Part shown: piece after piece, positions 1 to 7,985 of the stretch | How positions within the stretch are numbered: the stretch's first letter is position 1 | Layout of the letters: each line of letters starts with the position of its first letter | DNA from: Jeongeupia sp. HS-3 | GTDB lineage: Bacteria; Pseudomonadota; Gammaproteobacteria; Burkholderiales; Chitinibacteraceae | DNA: 64,000 nucleotides | Direction: 5' to 3' | Assembly (NCBI RefSeq): GCF_015140455.1 | Contig: NZ_AP024094.1 | Coordinates: 248,001 to 312,000 of the forward strand | Notes under the pieces: generated by a model | Databases searched by the model: none | Told to the model about the DNA's origin: nothing | The model's input: only the letters and a program-made list of their open reading frames with translations | Program-made: the position numbers and the translations under genes

Positions 1-1
1 C

Positions 2-3000
2 CGCCTGGCACTGACGCCGCCGGTTGCGCTGGCGAGCCCGTTGACGCTCACCGGCCGATTTACCGGCAAACGGCTGGCGCAATTGTCCGACTGGCGCGGA
101 TCACTCGATCTGCGTCTGGAACGGGCCGATCTTGCCGGGATCTGGGCGCAGATTCCGCAAGCGAAAAGACCGTTTCCGTCACTGGCCGGTCAGGCCGGCG
201 GGCAGCTTTCCTTCGACTTCGCCTCGGGGCGGATTAGCGCGGCGCAAATGAGCGTCAAGGGACAGGACTGGTCGGCGCTGATCAACGACAAGCCGATGAC
301 ACTGGCCCGTTTTGATGGCCGGCTGGCGTTCGAGCACAGCGCCAAGCTGCGCCGGCTGGATGTCACCATCGCCCGCGCCGATCGCCGTGAAGGTGTGCTA
401 TGCACCGGTTGTACGCTGAACTACAGCGAAATCGCCGGGCAGCAACACCGCCTGAGCGCCCGAAACTGGCAGCTCGAGACGCTATCGGCGTATTTGCCGA
501 TGCTGCCTGCATCGTGGGTGGAACGGCTGTCGTCGTTGCGCTTGGCCGGTGTACTCAAGGAAGGCGAGCTGGCATGGGGCGGCAAGCGAGATGCACCGGA
601 GAAATACTCGGGGCGGCTGGTGTTGGCCGGGGCGACCGTGGCCGGGCTGGCCGATGTGCCGGGGATCTCCGGGGCCGACGTGTGGCTGCAGTTCGACGAA
701 AACCGTGGTGATCTGCAGCTGACGAGCAAGAAGCTCGGCATCGATTGGGCCGCCGAATTCGCCGAGCCCCTCGTGTTCGACAAGGCCGTACTTGCCGCCA
801 ACTGGACCCGTGACGGCAAGGATTGGCGCTTCAAGCTGCCCAAGCTGGCGCTGGCCAATCCCGATATCGAGACGGATCTCAAGGCGACTTATCGCTACAG
901 CGGCGAAGACGCCGGCGATCTGGATCTGAGCGGCACGATCGGCAGGCTGACCGCGCAGCGCGCCTATGCCTATCTGCCGCGCGCCGCTGGTGCCGATACG
1001 CTGGTGTGGCTCAAGCGGGCGCTCAAGGCGGGCGAGGGCATGGATGGCAAGGTCACCGTACGCGGGCCGCTGGCGCAATTTCCGTTCGATGGCGATAAAA
1101 ACGGCATTTTCCAGATCACCGCGCTGGCGCGCGATGTGACGCTTGATTTTGCCGATGGCTGGCCGCCGATCACCGGTATCGACGGCGTGCTCGATTTTCA
1201 CGGCAACCGCATGGAGATCCATGCCGATCGCGGCGCCCGAATACTCGGCGCGACGCTGGCGCCGGTGAAGGTGGTGATTGCCGATCTGGCGCATACGCCG
1301 CTGCTGCAAATCGACGGCGTTGCCGAAGGCAGCACCACCTCGTTTCTGGATTTCGTCAAACAGAGCCCGCTGCACGCACGCGCGGCGGCCTATGTCGATG
1401 GACTGAAAGCCGAGGGCAATGGGGTGCTGACGCTGAAACTCGGTGTGCCGCTGATCACTCCGGAGGCGACGCGAGTCGAAGGTCGTTATCGTTTCCGCGA
1501 AAACCGTCTCGATTTCGGCGCCGGGGTTCCCTTGCTGACCCGGGCCGGTGGCGAATTCGGTTTTACCGAAGATCGCTTCGATCTGCGCGATACCCGCGCG
1601 CAGGTCCTGGGTGGCGAGAGCGTCGTAGCGGGCGCCACCGGCAAGGATGGCAGACTGCACCTGCAACTGGATGGGCAGGTGCAACTCGCCGAGGTGGCGC
1701 GGCGTTATCTGGCACCGATCAGTGCAAGCATCAAGGGGCAGGTGCCATACCGCGGCCAGCTTGATCTGGGCGACGATGGCTACATGCTGGCGCTGCAATC
1801 GCCGCTGACACAGGCCGCGATTGACCTGCCGGCGCCACTGGGCAAGCGCGCCGGCGAGAACCGGTTGCTGCGGCTGTCGTTGGCGGGTGATCACGAGGGC
1901 AGCAAAATCGATTTCGGCTATGGCTATTTGCTGGCGGGCGCAGTGCGGCTGCCCGCCAATGCCGCAGCCAGTGGCCAGATCGTGCTTGGCGGCGGTAACG
2001 CGCCGGCACCGATCAAGCCGGGTTTTGTGGTCAGCGGTGTCTGGCCGGCGGTGGATGTACAAGCCTGGTCGCAAGTGGCGATGCGCGACGGTAGCGACAA
2101 TGCGCCGCTGGCCCTGTCTGGCGATGTCGCCTTCGCCCGGCTCAGTGGCTGGGGACAGCAGCTGAATGAGGTGAAGATCAAATTCGGCGGCAGCGGCGCC
2201 AACTGGCGGGGCGAGGTCAACGCCCGTGAGGTGGCGGGCAAACTGGCGTGGGACGGGAGCGGGAACGGCAAGATCAACGCCCAGCTCGGCAGGTTGGCGT
2301 TACCGCTCAACGAGACTGCGGCAGTGGCGGCACAGCCGTCGGTGCAGACCGTGGCGAGCGGTGCACGCAAGCTGCCCGCGCTGGATATCACCGTCGGCGA
2401 TCTGCGCTACAAGGCGCTGCAGCTGGGGCGGATGGCGATCGCGGCAACCCAGCAGGGGGATGAATGGCGACTCAACAAGGTCGAACTGGTTAATCCGGAT
2501 CTGACCTTGTCGATGAACGGCATCTGGCGGCAGGGCGCCAACAATCATGTGGTCGGGCGCATTGACGCCAGCACGCCCAGCGCCGGCAATCTGCTCGGGC
2601 GGCTGGGCTATCCGGACACGGTCAGGCGTGCACCGGCAAAGTTCTCGGGTGAGCTGGGCTGGGAGGGTTCGCTGTTTCCGCCCGATCTCCACACACTGAA
2701 AGGCACGGTGACGCTTGATGTTGACGCTGGGCAGTTCGCCAAGATCGATCCGGGCGTCGCCCGCTTTTTGTCGGTGCTGAGCCTGCAGACGCTGTCGCGC
2801 CGGGTGCAGTTCGATTTCCGTGACGTGTTCTCCAGTGGTTTCGAGTTCGACGGGATCACCGGCCATGCGCAGATCGACAAGGGCATCGCCCGTACCGAGG
2901 ATCTGATCATTGCCGGCCCGGCGGCGCAGGTGCTGTTCCGTGGCAATGCCAATTTTGTCGCCGGCACGCAAAACCTGCGTGTCCGCATCGTTCCGGTGAT

Positions 3001-3211
3001 CGGTGATGCCGTTGCGATCGCGACCGGGATCATCAATCCGATCGCCGGGGTTGCAGCATTTTTGCTACAGCGCGTATTCAAAGACCCGCTCGGCCAGTTG
3101 GTTGCCTATGAATACGATATCACCGGCTCGATGAGCGATCCGCGCATTCAGCGGACACAGCAGAACTCCATTGAGCGGCTGCATAACGTGGAACAGGGGA
3201 TGAGGCGATGA
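2..3211 (+). CDS. yhdP: YhdP family AsmA-like envelope protein, 5' end outside the window
   Basis: The reading frame is open from the first bases of the window, so the true start lies upstream; about 1070 C-terminal residues are present and the family is usually about 1270. The repetitive beta-rich pattern (DUF3971 region, then an AsmA-type C-terminal part) and the C-terminal segment with FLLQRVFKDPL followed by YEYDITGSMSDPRI are typical of the YhdP/TIGR02099 family. E. coli YhdP is an inner-membrane-anchored periplasm-spanning protein that helps move phospholipids to the outer membrane; that role is inferred here. Its stop overlaps the next start by 4 bp (ATGA), which suggests translational coupling with the amidase gene. 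Confidence 0.88.
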   Translation, partial: RLALTPPVALASPLTLTGRFTGKRLAQLSDWRGSLDLRLERADLAGIWAQIPQAKRPFPSLAGQAGGQLSFDFASGRISAAQMSVKGQDWSALINDKPMTLARFDGRLAFEHSAKLRRLDVTIARADRREGVLCTGCTLNYSEIAGQQHRLSARNWQLETLSAYLPMLPASWVERLSSLRLAGVLKEGELAWGGKRDAPEKYSGRLVLAGATVAGLADVPGISGADVWLQFDENRGDLQLTSKKLGIDWAAEFAEPLVFDKAVLAANWTRDGKDWRFKLPKLALANPDIETDLKATYRYSGEDAGDLDLSGTIGRLTAQRAYAYLPRAAGADTLVWLKRALKAGEGMDGKVTVRGPLAQFPFDGDKNGIFQITALARDVTLDFADGWPPITGIDGVLDFHGNRMEIHADRGARILGATLAPVKVVIADLAHTPLLQIDGVAEGSTTSFLDFVKQSPLHARAAAYVDGLKAEGNGVLTLKLGVPLITPEATRVEGRYRFRENRLDFGAGVPLLTRAGGEFGFTEDRFDLRDTRAQVLGGESVVAGATGKDGRLHLQLDGQVQLAEVARRYLAPISASIKGQVPYRGQLDLGDDGYMLALQSPLTQAAIDLPAPLGKRAGENRLLRLSLAGDHEGSKIDFGYGYLLAGAVRLPANAAASGQIVLGGGNAPAPIKPGFVVSGVWPAVDVQAWSQVAMRDGSDNAPLALSGDVAFARLSGWGQQLNEVKIKFGGSGANWRGEVNAREVAGKLAWDGSGNGKINAQLGRLALPLNETAAVAAQPSVQTVASGARKLPALDITVGDLRYKALQLGRMAIAATQQGDEWRLNKVELVNPDLTLSMNGIWRQGANNHVVGRIDASTPSAGNLLGRLGYPDTVRRAPAKFSGELGWEGSLFPPDLHTLKGTVTLDVDAGQFAKIDPGVARFLSVLSLQTLSRRVQFDFRDVFSSGFEFDGITGHAQIDKGIARTEDLIIAGPAAQVLFRGNANFVAGTQNLRVRIVPVIGDAVAIATGIINPIAGVAAFLLQRVFKDPLGQLVAYEYDITGSMSDPRIQRTQQNSIERLHNVEQGMRR

Positions 3212-4011
3212 AAAGCATCAATGCAGCGGCGATCCAGATGGTCTCCACGCCGGATGTGGCCGAAAACCTCAAGACCGCGGCCGGGCTGATTGATACGGCC
3301 GTGGCGGCCGGTGCCAAGCTGGTGGTGTTGCCCGAGTATTTCGCCATCATGGGCCAGAAGGACACCGATAAACTGGCGGTGGCCGAAGCGTTCGGCGCCG
3401 GGCTGATTCAGGATTTTCTCGCCGCTCAGGCCGATCGTCACGGCATCTGGCTGGTTGGCGGTACCGTGCCGCTGGCCGCGCCAGGCGCCAGGCGGGTGCG
3501 CAATGCCAGCCTGGTGTTCGATCCGGCCGGCGTTTGCGTCGGCCGCTATGACAAGATCCACCTGTTCGGTTTCGACAATGGCAGCGAACGTTATGCCGAG
3601 GCCGACACCATCGAGGCGGGCGAAACACCGCTGGTGATCGATACCCCATTCGGCCGGCTCGGCATCGCCGTCTGCTACGACCTGCGTTTTCCCGAGCTGT
3701 TTCGCCATGCCGGCGAGGTCGATATCTGGGTGCTACCGGCGGCATTCACCGCGACCACCGGTCGCGCGCACTGGGAGACGCTGCTGCGCGCTCGAGCGAT
3801 CGAGAACCAGTGCTTTATGGTGGCCTCCGGTCAGGGCGGGCGGCATCCGACCGGGCGGGAAACCTGGGGGCACAGCATGGTCGTCGATCCCTGGGGTCAG
3901 GTGCTGGCATGCCATGAGATTGGCCCCGGTCTGGCCTGTGCCGAATTGAAAGCGAGTCAGCTCGATCGCGTGCGCAAAGTGCTGCCGGCGCTGGCGCACC
4001 GCAGGTTCTAA
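3208..4011 (+). CDS. Carbon-nitrogen hydrolase (Nit/omega-amidase-like)
   Basis: 267 residues of the nitrilase fold. The catalytic triad is visible: Glu43 in LPEYFAIMG, Lys116 in RYDKIHLFGFD and Cys156 in IAVCYDLRFPELF. The wording around Lys and Cys matches the Nit1/Nit2 branch, which hydrolyses deaminated glutathione or omega-amides of 2-oxo acids, a metabolite-repair role in the cytosol. The exact substrate cannot be read from sequence. The ATG overlaps the yhdP stop. In many betaproteobacteria this gene sits between yhdP and tldD as it does here, which supports orthology but not substrate. Confidence 0.9.
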   Translation: MKSINAAAIQMVSTPDVAENLKTAAGLIDTAVAAGAKLVVLPEYFAIMGQKDTDKLAVAEAFGAGLIQDFLAAQADRHGIWLVGGTVPLAAPGARRVRNASLVFDPAGVCVGRYDKIHLFGFDNGSERYAEADTIEAGETPLVIDTPFGRLGIAVCYDLRFPELFRHAGEVDIWVLPAAFTATTGRAHWETLLRARAIENQCFMVASGQGGRHPTGRETWGHSMVVDPWGQVLACHEIGPGLACAELKASQLDRVRKVLPALAHRRF

Positions 4012-4155
4012 TACCGCTTCCCCGGCTTTCAGTGCGACCGGTGCAAGCTTGCAGTACCGGGGAGCCGGGATAAGCCCGACAGCAAGCGGCATCGTCGCCT
4101 TGCTTTGAAGCAGCGCTTGACGGATGCTTGAGCCCTTTTTTGCAGGTGACGCCCC

Positions 4156-5595
4156 ATGACCGCGCTCCAGACTGCCCACAGCACGCTGCTCACGCCGTTC
4201 AATCTTGACGACGCCCGGCTGGATCAGGTGTTTGGCGCCCTGATGAACCATGATCTTGACTATGCCGATCTTTATTTCCAGTACAGCCGCGCCGAGGCGT
4301 GGAGTCTGGACGAGGGCATCGTCAAATCCGGCAGCTTCCACATCGATCAGGGCGTGGGGGTACGGGCGATATCCGGTGAAAAAACCGCGTTCGCCTACTC
4401 GGATGATATCGGCCTGCAGCCGCTGCTCGATGCCGCTGGCGCCACCCGCGCGATCGGCCGTCAAGGTGGCAATGGCGTCGCGGTTCGCAGCAACGGCGTC
4501 ACCACGGGTCACGTCTTGTATCGGCCGGTCGATCCCTTGGCGAGCTTGAACGAGGCGGCCAAGGTCGCCTTGCTGGAAAAACTCGAACGGATCGCCCGCG
4601 CGCTTGATCCGCGGGTGGTGCAGGTGATGGCTAGCTTGGCATCCGAATACGAAGTGATCTACGTTGCGCGTCACGATGGCCACCGCGCCGCCGATGTGCG
4701 CCCGCTGGTGCGGCTGGGCATACAAGTCATCGTCGAGCAGGACGGCAAGCGCGAGCAGGGCAGCGCTGGCGGTGGCGGTCGTTTCGATTACGCGCATTTC
4801 GATGAGGCGATGCTTGAAGACTACGCCAGAAAGGCGGTCGCCCAAGCCTTGCTCAACCTCGATGCCCGCCCGGCACCGGCCGGCGAAATGACCGTCGTGC
4901 TCGGCAACGGTTGGCCCGGCATCCTGCTGCACGAGGCGATTGGTCACGGGCTGGAAGGCGACTTCAACCGCAAGGGCAGCTCGGCGTTTTCGGGCAAGAT
5001 CGGCCAGCGCGTCGCCAGTGCCGGCGTCACGGTGGTCGACGATGGCACCATTCCCGATCGCCGCGGCTCGCTCAATATCGACGACGAAGGCAACCCGACC
5101 AGCCGTACCGTGCTGATCGAAGACGGCATCCTCAAGGGTTATATGCAGGACAGCCTGAATGCGCGGCTGATGGGCATGCCGCTGACCGGCAACGGCCGGC
5201 GCGAAAGCTACGCCCACCTGCCGATGCCGCGGATGACCAATACCCTCATGCTCGGCGGCGACCGCGATCCGGCGGAGATTCTCGCCTCGGTCAAGCGCGG
5301 TCTGTACGCGGCGAATTTCGGCGGCGGCCAGGTCGACATCACCAGCGGCAAGTTCGTGTTCTCGGCCGCCGAGGCGTGGTATGTCGAAGACGGCAAGCTG
5401 CTGTATCCGGTCAAGGGCGCGACGCTGATCGGCAACGGCCCGGATGTGCTGACGCGGGTGTCGATGATTGGCAACGACATGGCGCTCGACCCCGGTGTCG
5501 GTACTTGCGGCAAGGAAGGCCAGAGCGTACCGGTCGGTGTCGGCCAGCCGACCTTGCGCATCGACGGCGGTCTGACCGTCGGCGGGACGGGCTGA
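4156..5595 (+). CDS. tldD: Metalloprotease TldD
   Basis: 479 residues, full length for TldD. The zinc-binding HExxxH motif is HEAIGH at residues 259-264, followed by [16 protein letters not shown]; the conserved C-terminal GTCGKEGQ and GVGQPTLR segments are present. TldD forms a heterodimer with TldE (PmbA) that threads unfolded peptides into a closed chamber. It is known for microcin B17 maturation and CcdA antitoxin degradation. The partner gene is not in this window. The 144-bp gap upstream holds no gene and no convincing promoter. The stop is one base before the next ATG. Confidence 0.95.
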   Translation: MTALQTAHSTLLTPFNLDDARLDQVFGALMNHDLDYADLYFQYSRAEAWSLDEGIVKSGSFHIDQGVGVRAISGEKTAFAYSDDIGLQPLLDAAGATRAIGRQGGNGVAVRSNGVTTGHVLYRPVDPLASLNEAAKVALLEKLERIARALDPRVVQVMASLASEYEVIYVARHDGHRAADVRPLVRLGIQVIVEQDGKREQGSAGGGGRFDYAHFDEAMLEDYARKAVAQALLNLDARPAPAGEMTVVLGNGWPGILLHEAIGHGLEGDFNRKGSSAFSGKIGQRVASAGVTVVDDGTIPDRRGSLNIDDEGNPTSRTVLIEDGILKGYMQDSLNARLMGMPLTGNGRRESYAHLPMPRMTNTLMLGGDRDPAEILASVKRGLYAANFGGGQVDITSGKFVFSAAEAWYVEDGKLLYPVKGATLIGNGPDVLTRVSMIGNDMALDPGVGTCGKEGQSVPVGVGQPTLRIDGGLTVGGTG

Positions 5596-5596
5596 G

Positions 5597-5938
5597 ATGG
5601 GCGATACGCTTTATCTGCTCACGCCGGGCTATACCGTCGATGACCACGGCCCGCACTTCTGCGCCGACTGCGCCACGGTGGAAGGCTTTCTGGCCTACTA
5701 CCCGCAAGTCACCGAGGGTTTGAAGATCGAGCGGATCGGGTTTACCCGGCCGCGCCCCGAACTCGTCAGCCTGCTTGGCAAGGATCATCAGGGCTGCCCG
5801 GTGTTGGTGCTGGCGGCGGAGAGCCAGCTCACCGCCGAGCTACCGGTGCAGGTGGCAAACGGTCAGCGTTTTCTCGACGAGCCCAAGGCGATCCTGCGCT
5901 ATCTGGGGCACAAGTATGGCGTGGGCACGCCGTCCTGA
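5597..5938 (+). CDS. DUF3088 family protein
   Basis: A 113-residue protein starting one base after the tldD stop, so very likely translated from the same transcript. The sequence (LYLLTPGYTVDDHGPHFCADCATVEGFL near the start, QRFLDEPKAILRYLG near the end) matches DUF3088, a small family with a thioredoxin/GST-N-like outline and a CxxC-like FCADC segment. No function is established. A disulfide or thiol-binding role would be speculation from the two close cysteines. Confidence 0.75.
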   Translation: MGDTLYLLTPGYTVDDHGPHFCADCATVEGFLAYYPQVTEGLKIERIGFTRPRPELVSLLGKDHQGCPVLVLAAESQLTAELPVQVANGQRFLDEPKAILRYLGHKYGVGTPS

Positions 5939-5978
5939 TCCAGCAGCGACCTTGCGGACATTCCGGATGCGGAAAACC

Positions 5979-6010
5979 ATGACGGCAGCGTAGGCTGCCG
6001 TTGTCATTTT
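5979..6010 (+). terminator. Probable Rho-independent terminator after the tldD-DUF3088 unit
   Basis: An 8-bp perfect stem (ACGGCAGC / GCTGCCGT) with a GTAG loop; outer ATGAC/GTCAT pairs extend it across a small bulge. It is followed by a short T-run. The weak T-tract lowers confidence. Confidence 0.55.
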
Positions 6011-6023
6011 CGTGGAGCAGGGC

Positions 6024-7079
6024 ATGGTTCGCTTTGGCAGCATTCGCGCCGGTAACGGCGCGCTTGTCGGTACGCTGACGCTGGATGCACCGGCAAGGCT
6101 GAATGCGCAGACGCTGGCGATGGTCGATGCCATGTTGGCGCAACTCGATGCGTGGCAGGCTGATCCGGAAATTGTCGCCGTGCTGATCGCTGGCGCCGGT
6201 GAACGGGCATTTTGCGCCGGCGGCGATATCCGCGTGCTCTACGACGCCATGATCACCCCGGGTCATCTTGAGCGTGGCGATGATTTTTTTAGCCGCGAAT
6301 ACCTGCTGTGTCACCGCATCCGTACGTTCACCAAACCGGTCATTGCTTGGGGACAGGGGGCGATCATGGGCGGCGGCTGGGGCCTGTTCTCGGCGGCCAG
6401 CCATCGTCTGGTCACCGGTTCTGCGCAACTGGCGATGCCCGAGGTAGTGATCGGCCTGTTCCCTGACGTGGGTGCCAGCCGCTGGCTGCATGCGCTGCCC
6501 GATGGCCTGGGGCGCTTTCTGGCGCTGACCGGCAGTCGTATCAATGCCGCGGATGCGCTCGCCAGCGGCGCGGCGCACGGCCTGGTCGACGATCACGCCT
6601 TGGCCGAACTCGAAACGGCCTTGCGCCGAATGCACTGGCAGGGTGAGCGCCATCACGATGATGAAGCACTGGCTGGCGTGATCGTCGATTTCGCTCGTCA
6701 TCATCCGGGGCGGGCACCGCCATCCTTGTGGTTGCCCGAGCGCCATCATGTTGAGGATATCGTCGGCGGCGATGATCTGCCTGATGTGGCTGCGCGACTG
6801 CGCGCGAGCGGCAGGGGCGAAGGCTGGCTGGCGCAGGGTTGCGCGATGCATGCCGCTGGCTCGCCGACCTCGACCGTGCTGATCTGGCATCTTGCCGCGC
6901 TGGCACGGCGGATCGACGCCGACGCGCTGCTGGCGCTGGAAACCCGCACCGCGCATTTTTGCCTGCGCCACGGTGACTTCCGCGAAGGCGTGCGTGCCAA
7001 GCTGGTCGATCGCGACGGCGCGCCGCGCTGGCAGCCGGCGCAGCTTGTCGCGGCGATGGAACAGCCGCTGCCCTTCTAG
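6024..7079 (+). CDS. Enoyl-CoA hydratase/isomerase family, 3-hydroxyisobutyryl-CoA hydrolase-like
   Basis: 351 residues from ATG 6024, chosen over an in-frame GTG at 6012 because GGAG lies 6 bp before the ATG. The crotonase fold is clear: FCAGGDIR forms the first oxyanion-hole segment and IMGGGWGLFSAASHRL the second. AMPEVVIGLFPDVGASRWL carries the Glu and Asp characteristic of 3-hydroxyisobutyryl-CoA hydrolase rather than plain hydratases. The predicted role is thioester hydrolysis in valine degradation in the cytosol. The C-terminus is shorter than in mitochondrial homologues. No other valine-pathway gene is nearby, so substrate assignment is moderate. Confidence 0.82.
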   Translation: MVRFGSIRAGNGALVGTLTLDAPARLNAQTLAMVDAMLAQLDAWQADPEIVAVLIAGAGERAFCAGGDIRVLYDAMITPGHLERGDDFFSREYLLCHRIRTFTKPVIAWGQGAIMGGGWGLFSAASHRLVTGSAQLAMPEVVIGLFPDVGASRWLHALPDGLGRFLALTGSRINAADALASGAAHGLVDDHALAELETALRRMHWQGERHHDDEALAGVIVDFARHHPGRAPPSLWLPERHHVEDIVGGDDLPDVAARLRASGRGEGWLAQGCAMHAAGSPTSTVLIWHLAALARRIDADALLALETRTAHFCLRHGDFREGVRAKLVDRDGAPRWQPAQLVAAMEQPLPF

Positions 7080-7114
7080 AACGTTGCTGCGTACAATTGC
7101 CGCCTTGATCGGCG

Positions 7115-7143
7115 CTTGAAACTTTTTGTGCTAGCGTCCATCT
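7115..7143 (+). promoter_or_regulatory. Candidate heat-shock (sigma32-type) promoter before the YccA-like gene
   Basis: CTTGAA at 7115-7120, 15 bp spacer, then GTCCATCT at 7136-7143, against the sigma32 consensus CTTGAA-N13-15-CCCCATnT. No good sigma70 pair is seen in this gap. It lies 46 bp before the ATG. Confidence 0.35.
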
Positions 7144-7188
7144 TATCGTTGCGGGATGCCCGCACATCAATATCTCTGGAGAGACACA

Positions 7189-7869
7189 ATGCAACTCAAC
7201 ACCGCCCGTTACGGCGGCGAATCGCTCGCCGTTGAGCGTAACCGAGTCCTGCGCAATACCTATTTCCTTTTGGCCCTGTCGATGCTGCCAACGGCCGCCG
7301 GCGCGCTCCTGGGCATTTCGATGCAGTTCGCGATCTCGCCGATGATGGGCGTGATCCTGTTCCTTGGCGTGAGCTTTGGCGCATTCTTCGCGATCGAAAA
7401 AACCAAGAACAGCGGCATGGGCGTGATCCTGCTGCTGGCCTATACCGGCTTCATGGGCCTGTGGCTGTCGCAGATTCTGCAAGTGGCGTTGCGCTTCTCC
7501 AACGGCGCGCAGATGATCGGCACCGCCGCAGTCGGCACTGCCGCGATCTTCTTCACGCTGTCGGCGATCGCCACGGTGACCAAGAAAGATTTCAGCTTCA
7601 TGGGCAAGTTCATGATGATCGGTCTTGTCATTCTGATTCTGGCCTCGCTCGGCAATATGTTCTTCCAGATCCCGGCCTTGTCGCTGGCGATCTCGGCCGT
7701 GGCGGTGCTGATCTTCTCGGCCTTCATCCTGATCGATACCAGCCGGATCGTGAACGGTGGTGAAACCAACTATGTGACCGCTACGCTGCAGCTTTATCTG
7801 AACATCTACAACCTGTTCATCAGCCTGCTGAACATCCTGATGGCGTTCTCGGGTAACAACCGCAACTGA
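7189..7869 (+). CDS. Bax inhibitor-1/YccA family inner-membrane protein
   Basis: 226 residues from ATG 7189, which is preceded by GGAG about 7 bp upstream. After a short soluble N-terminus (to about residue 25) there are seven strongly hydrophobic segments, and the C-terminal stretch NIYNLFISLLNILM is typical of the BI-1/YccA family. E. coli YccA binds the FtsH-HflKC complex and modulates degradation of membrane proteins; other members leak Ca2+. Which applies here is unknown, but ftsH is encoded 17 kb downstream. It is a single-gene unit with its own terminator and possibly a heat-shock promoter. Confidence 0.9.
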   Translation: MQLNTARYGGESLAVERNRVLRNTYFLLALSMLPTAAGALLGISMQFAISPMMGVILFLGVSFGAFFAIEKTKNSGMGVILLLAYTGFMGLWLSQILQVALRFSNGAQMIGTAAVGTAAIFFTLSAIATVTKKDFSFMGKFMMIGLVILILASLGNMFFQIPALSLAISAVAVLIFSAFILIDTSRIVNGGETNYVTATLQLYLNIYNLFISLLNILMAFSGNNRN

Positions 7870-7888
7870 TTGCGGCGTTTTACAGAGA

Positions 7889-7927
7889 ACAACGGCGCCT
7901 CCTGAACGGGGCGCCGTTGTTTTTTTA
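7889..7927 (+). terminator. Rho-independent terminator of the YccA-like gene
   Basis: An 11-bp stem (ACAACGGCGCC / GGCGCCGTTGT) with a loop of about 10 nt, followed by seven T. Its arms nearly match those of the hairpin at 10967-10990. Confidence 0.9.
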
Positions 7928-7985
7928 TGTGTCGCGGGTTTGGCCCTATGGGGGCGAACCAGCCGGCAGGCTATGCTTGGGTGTG

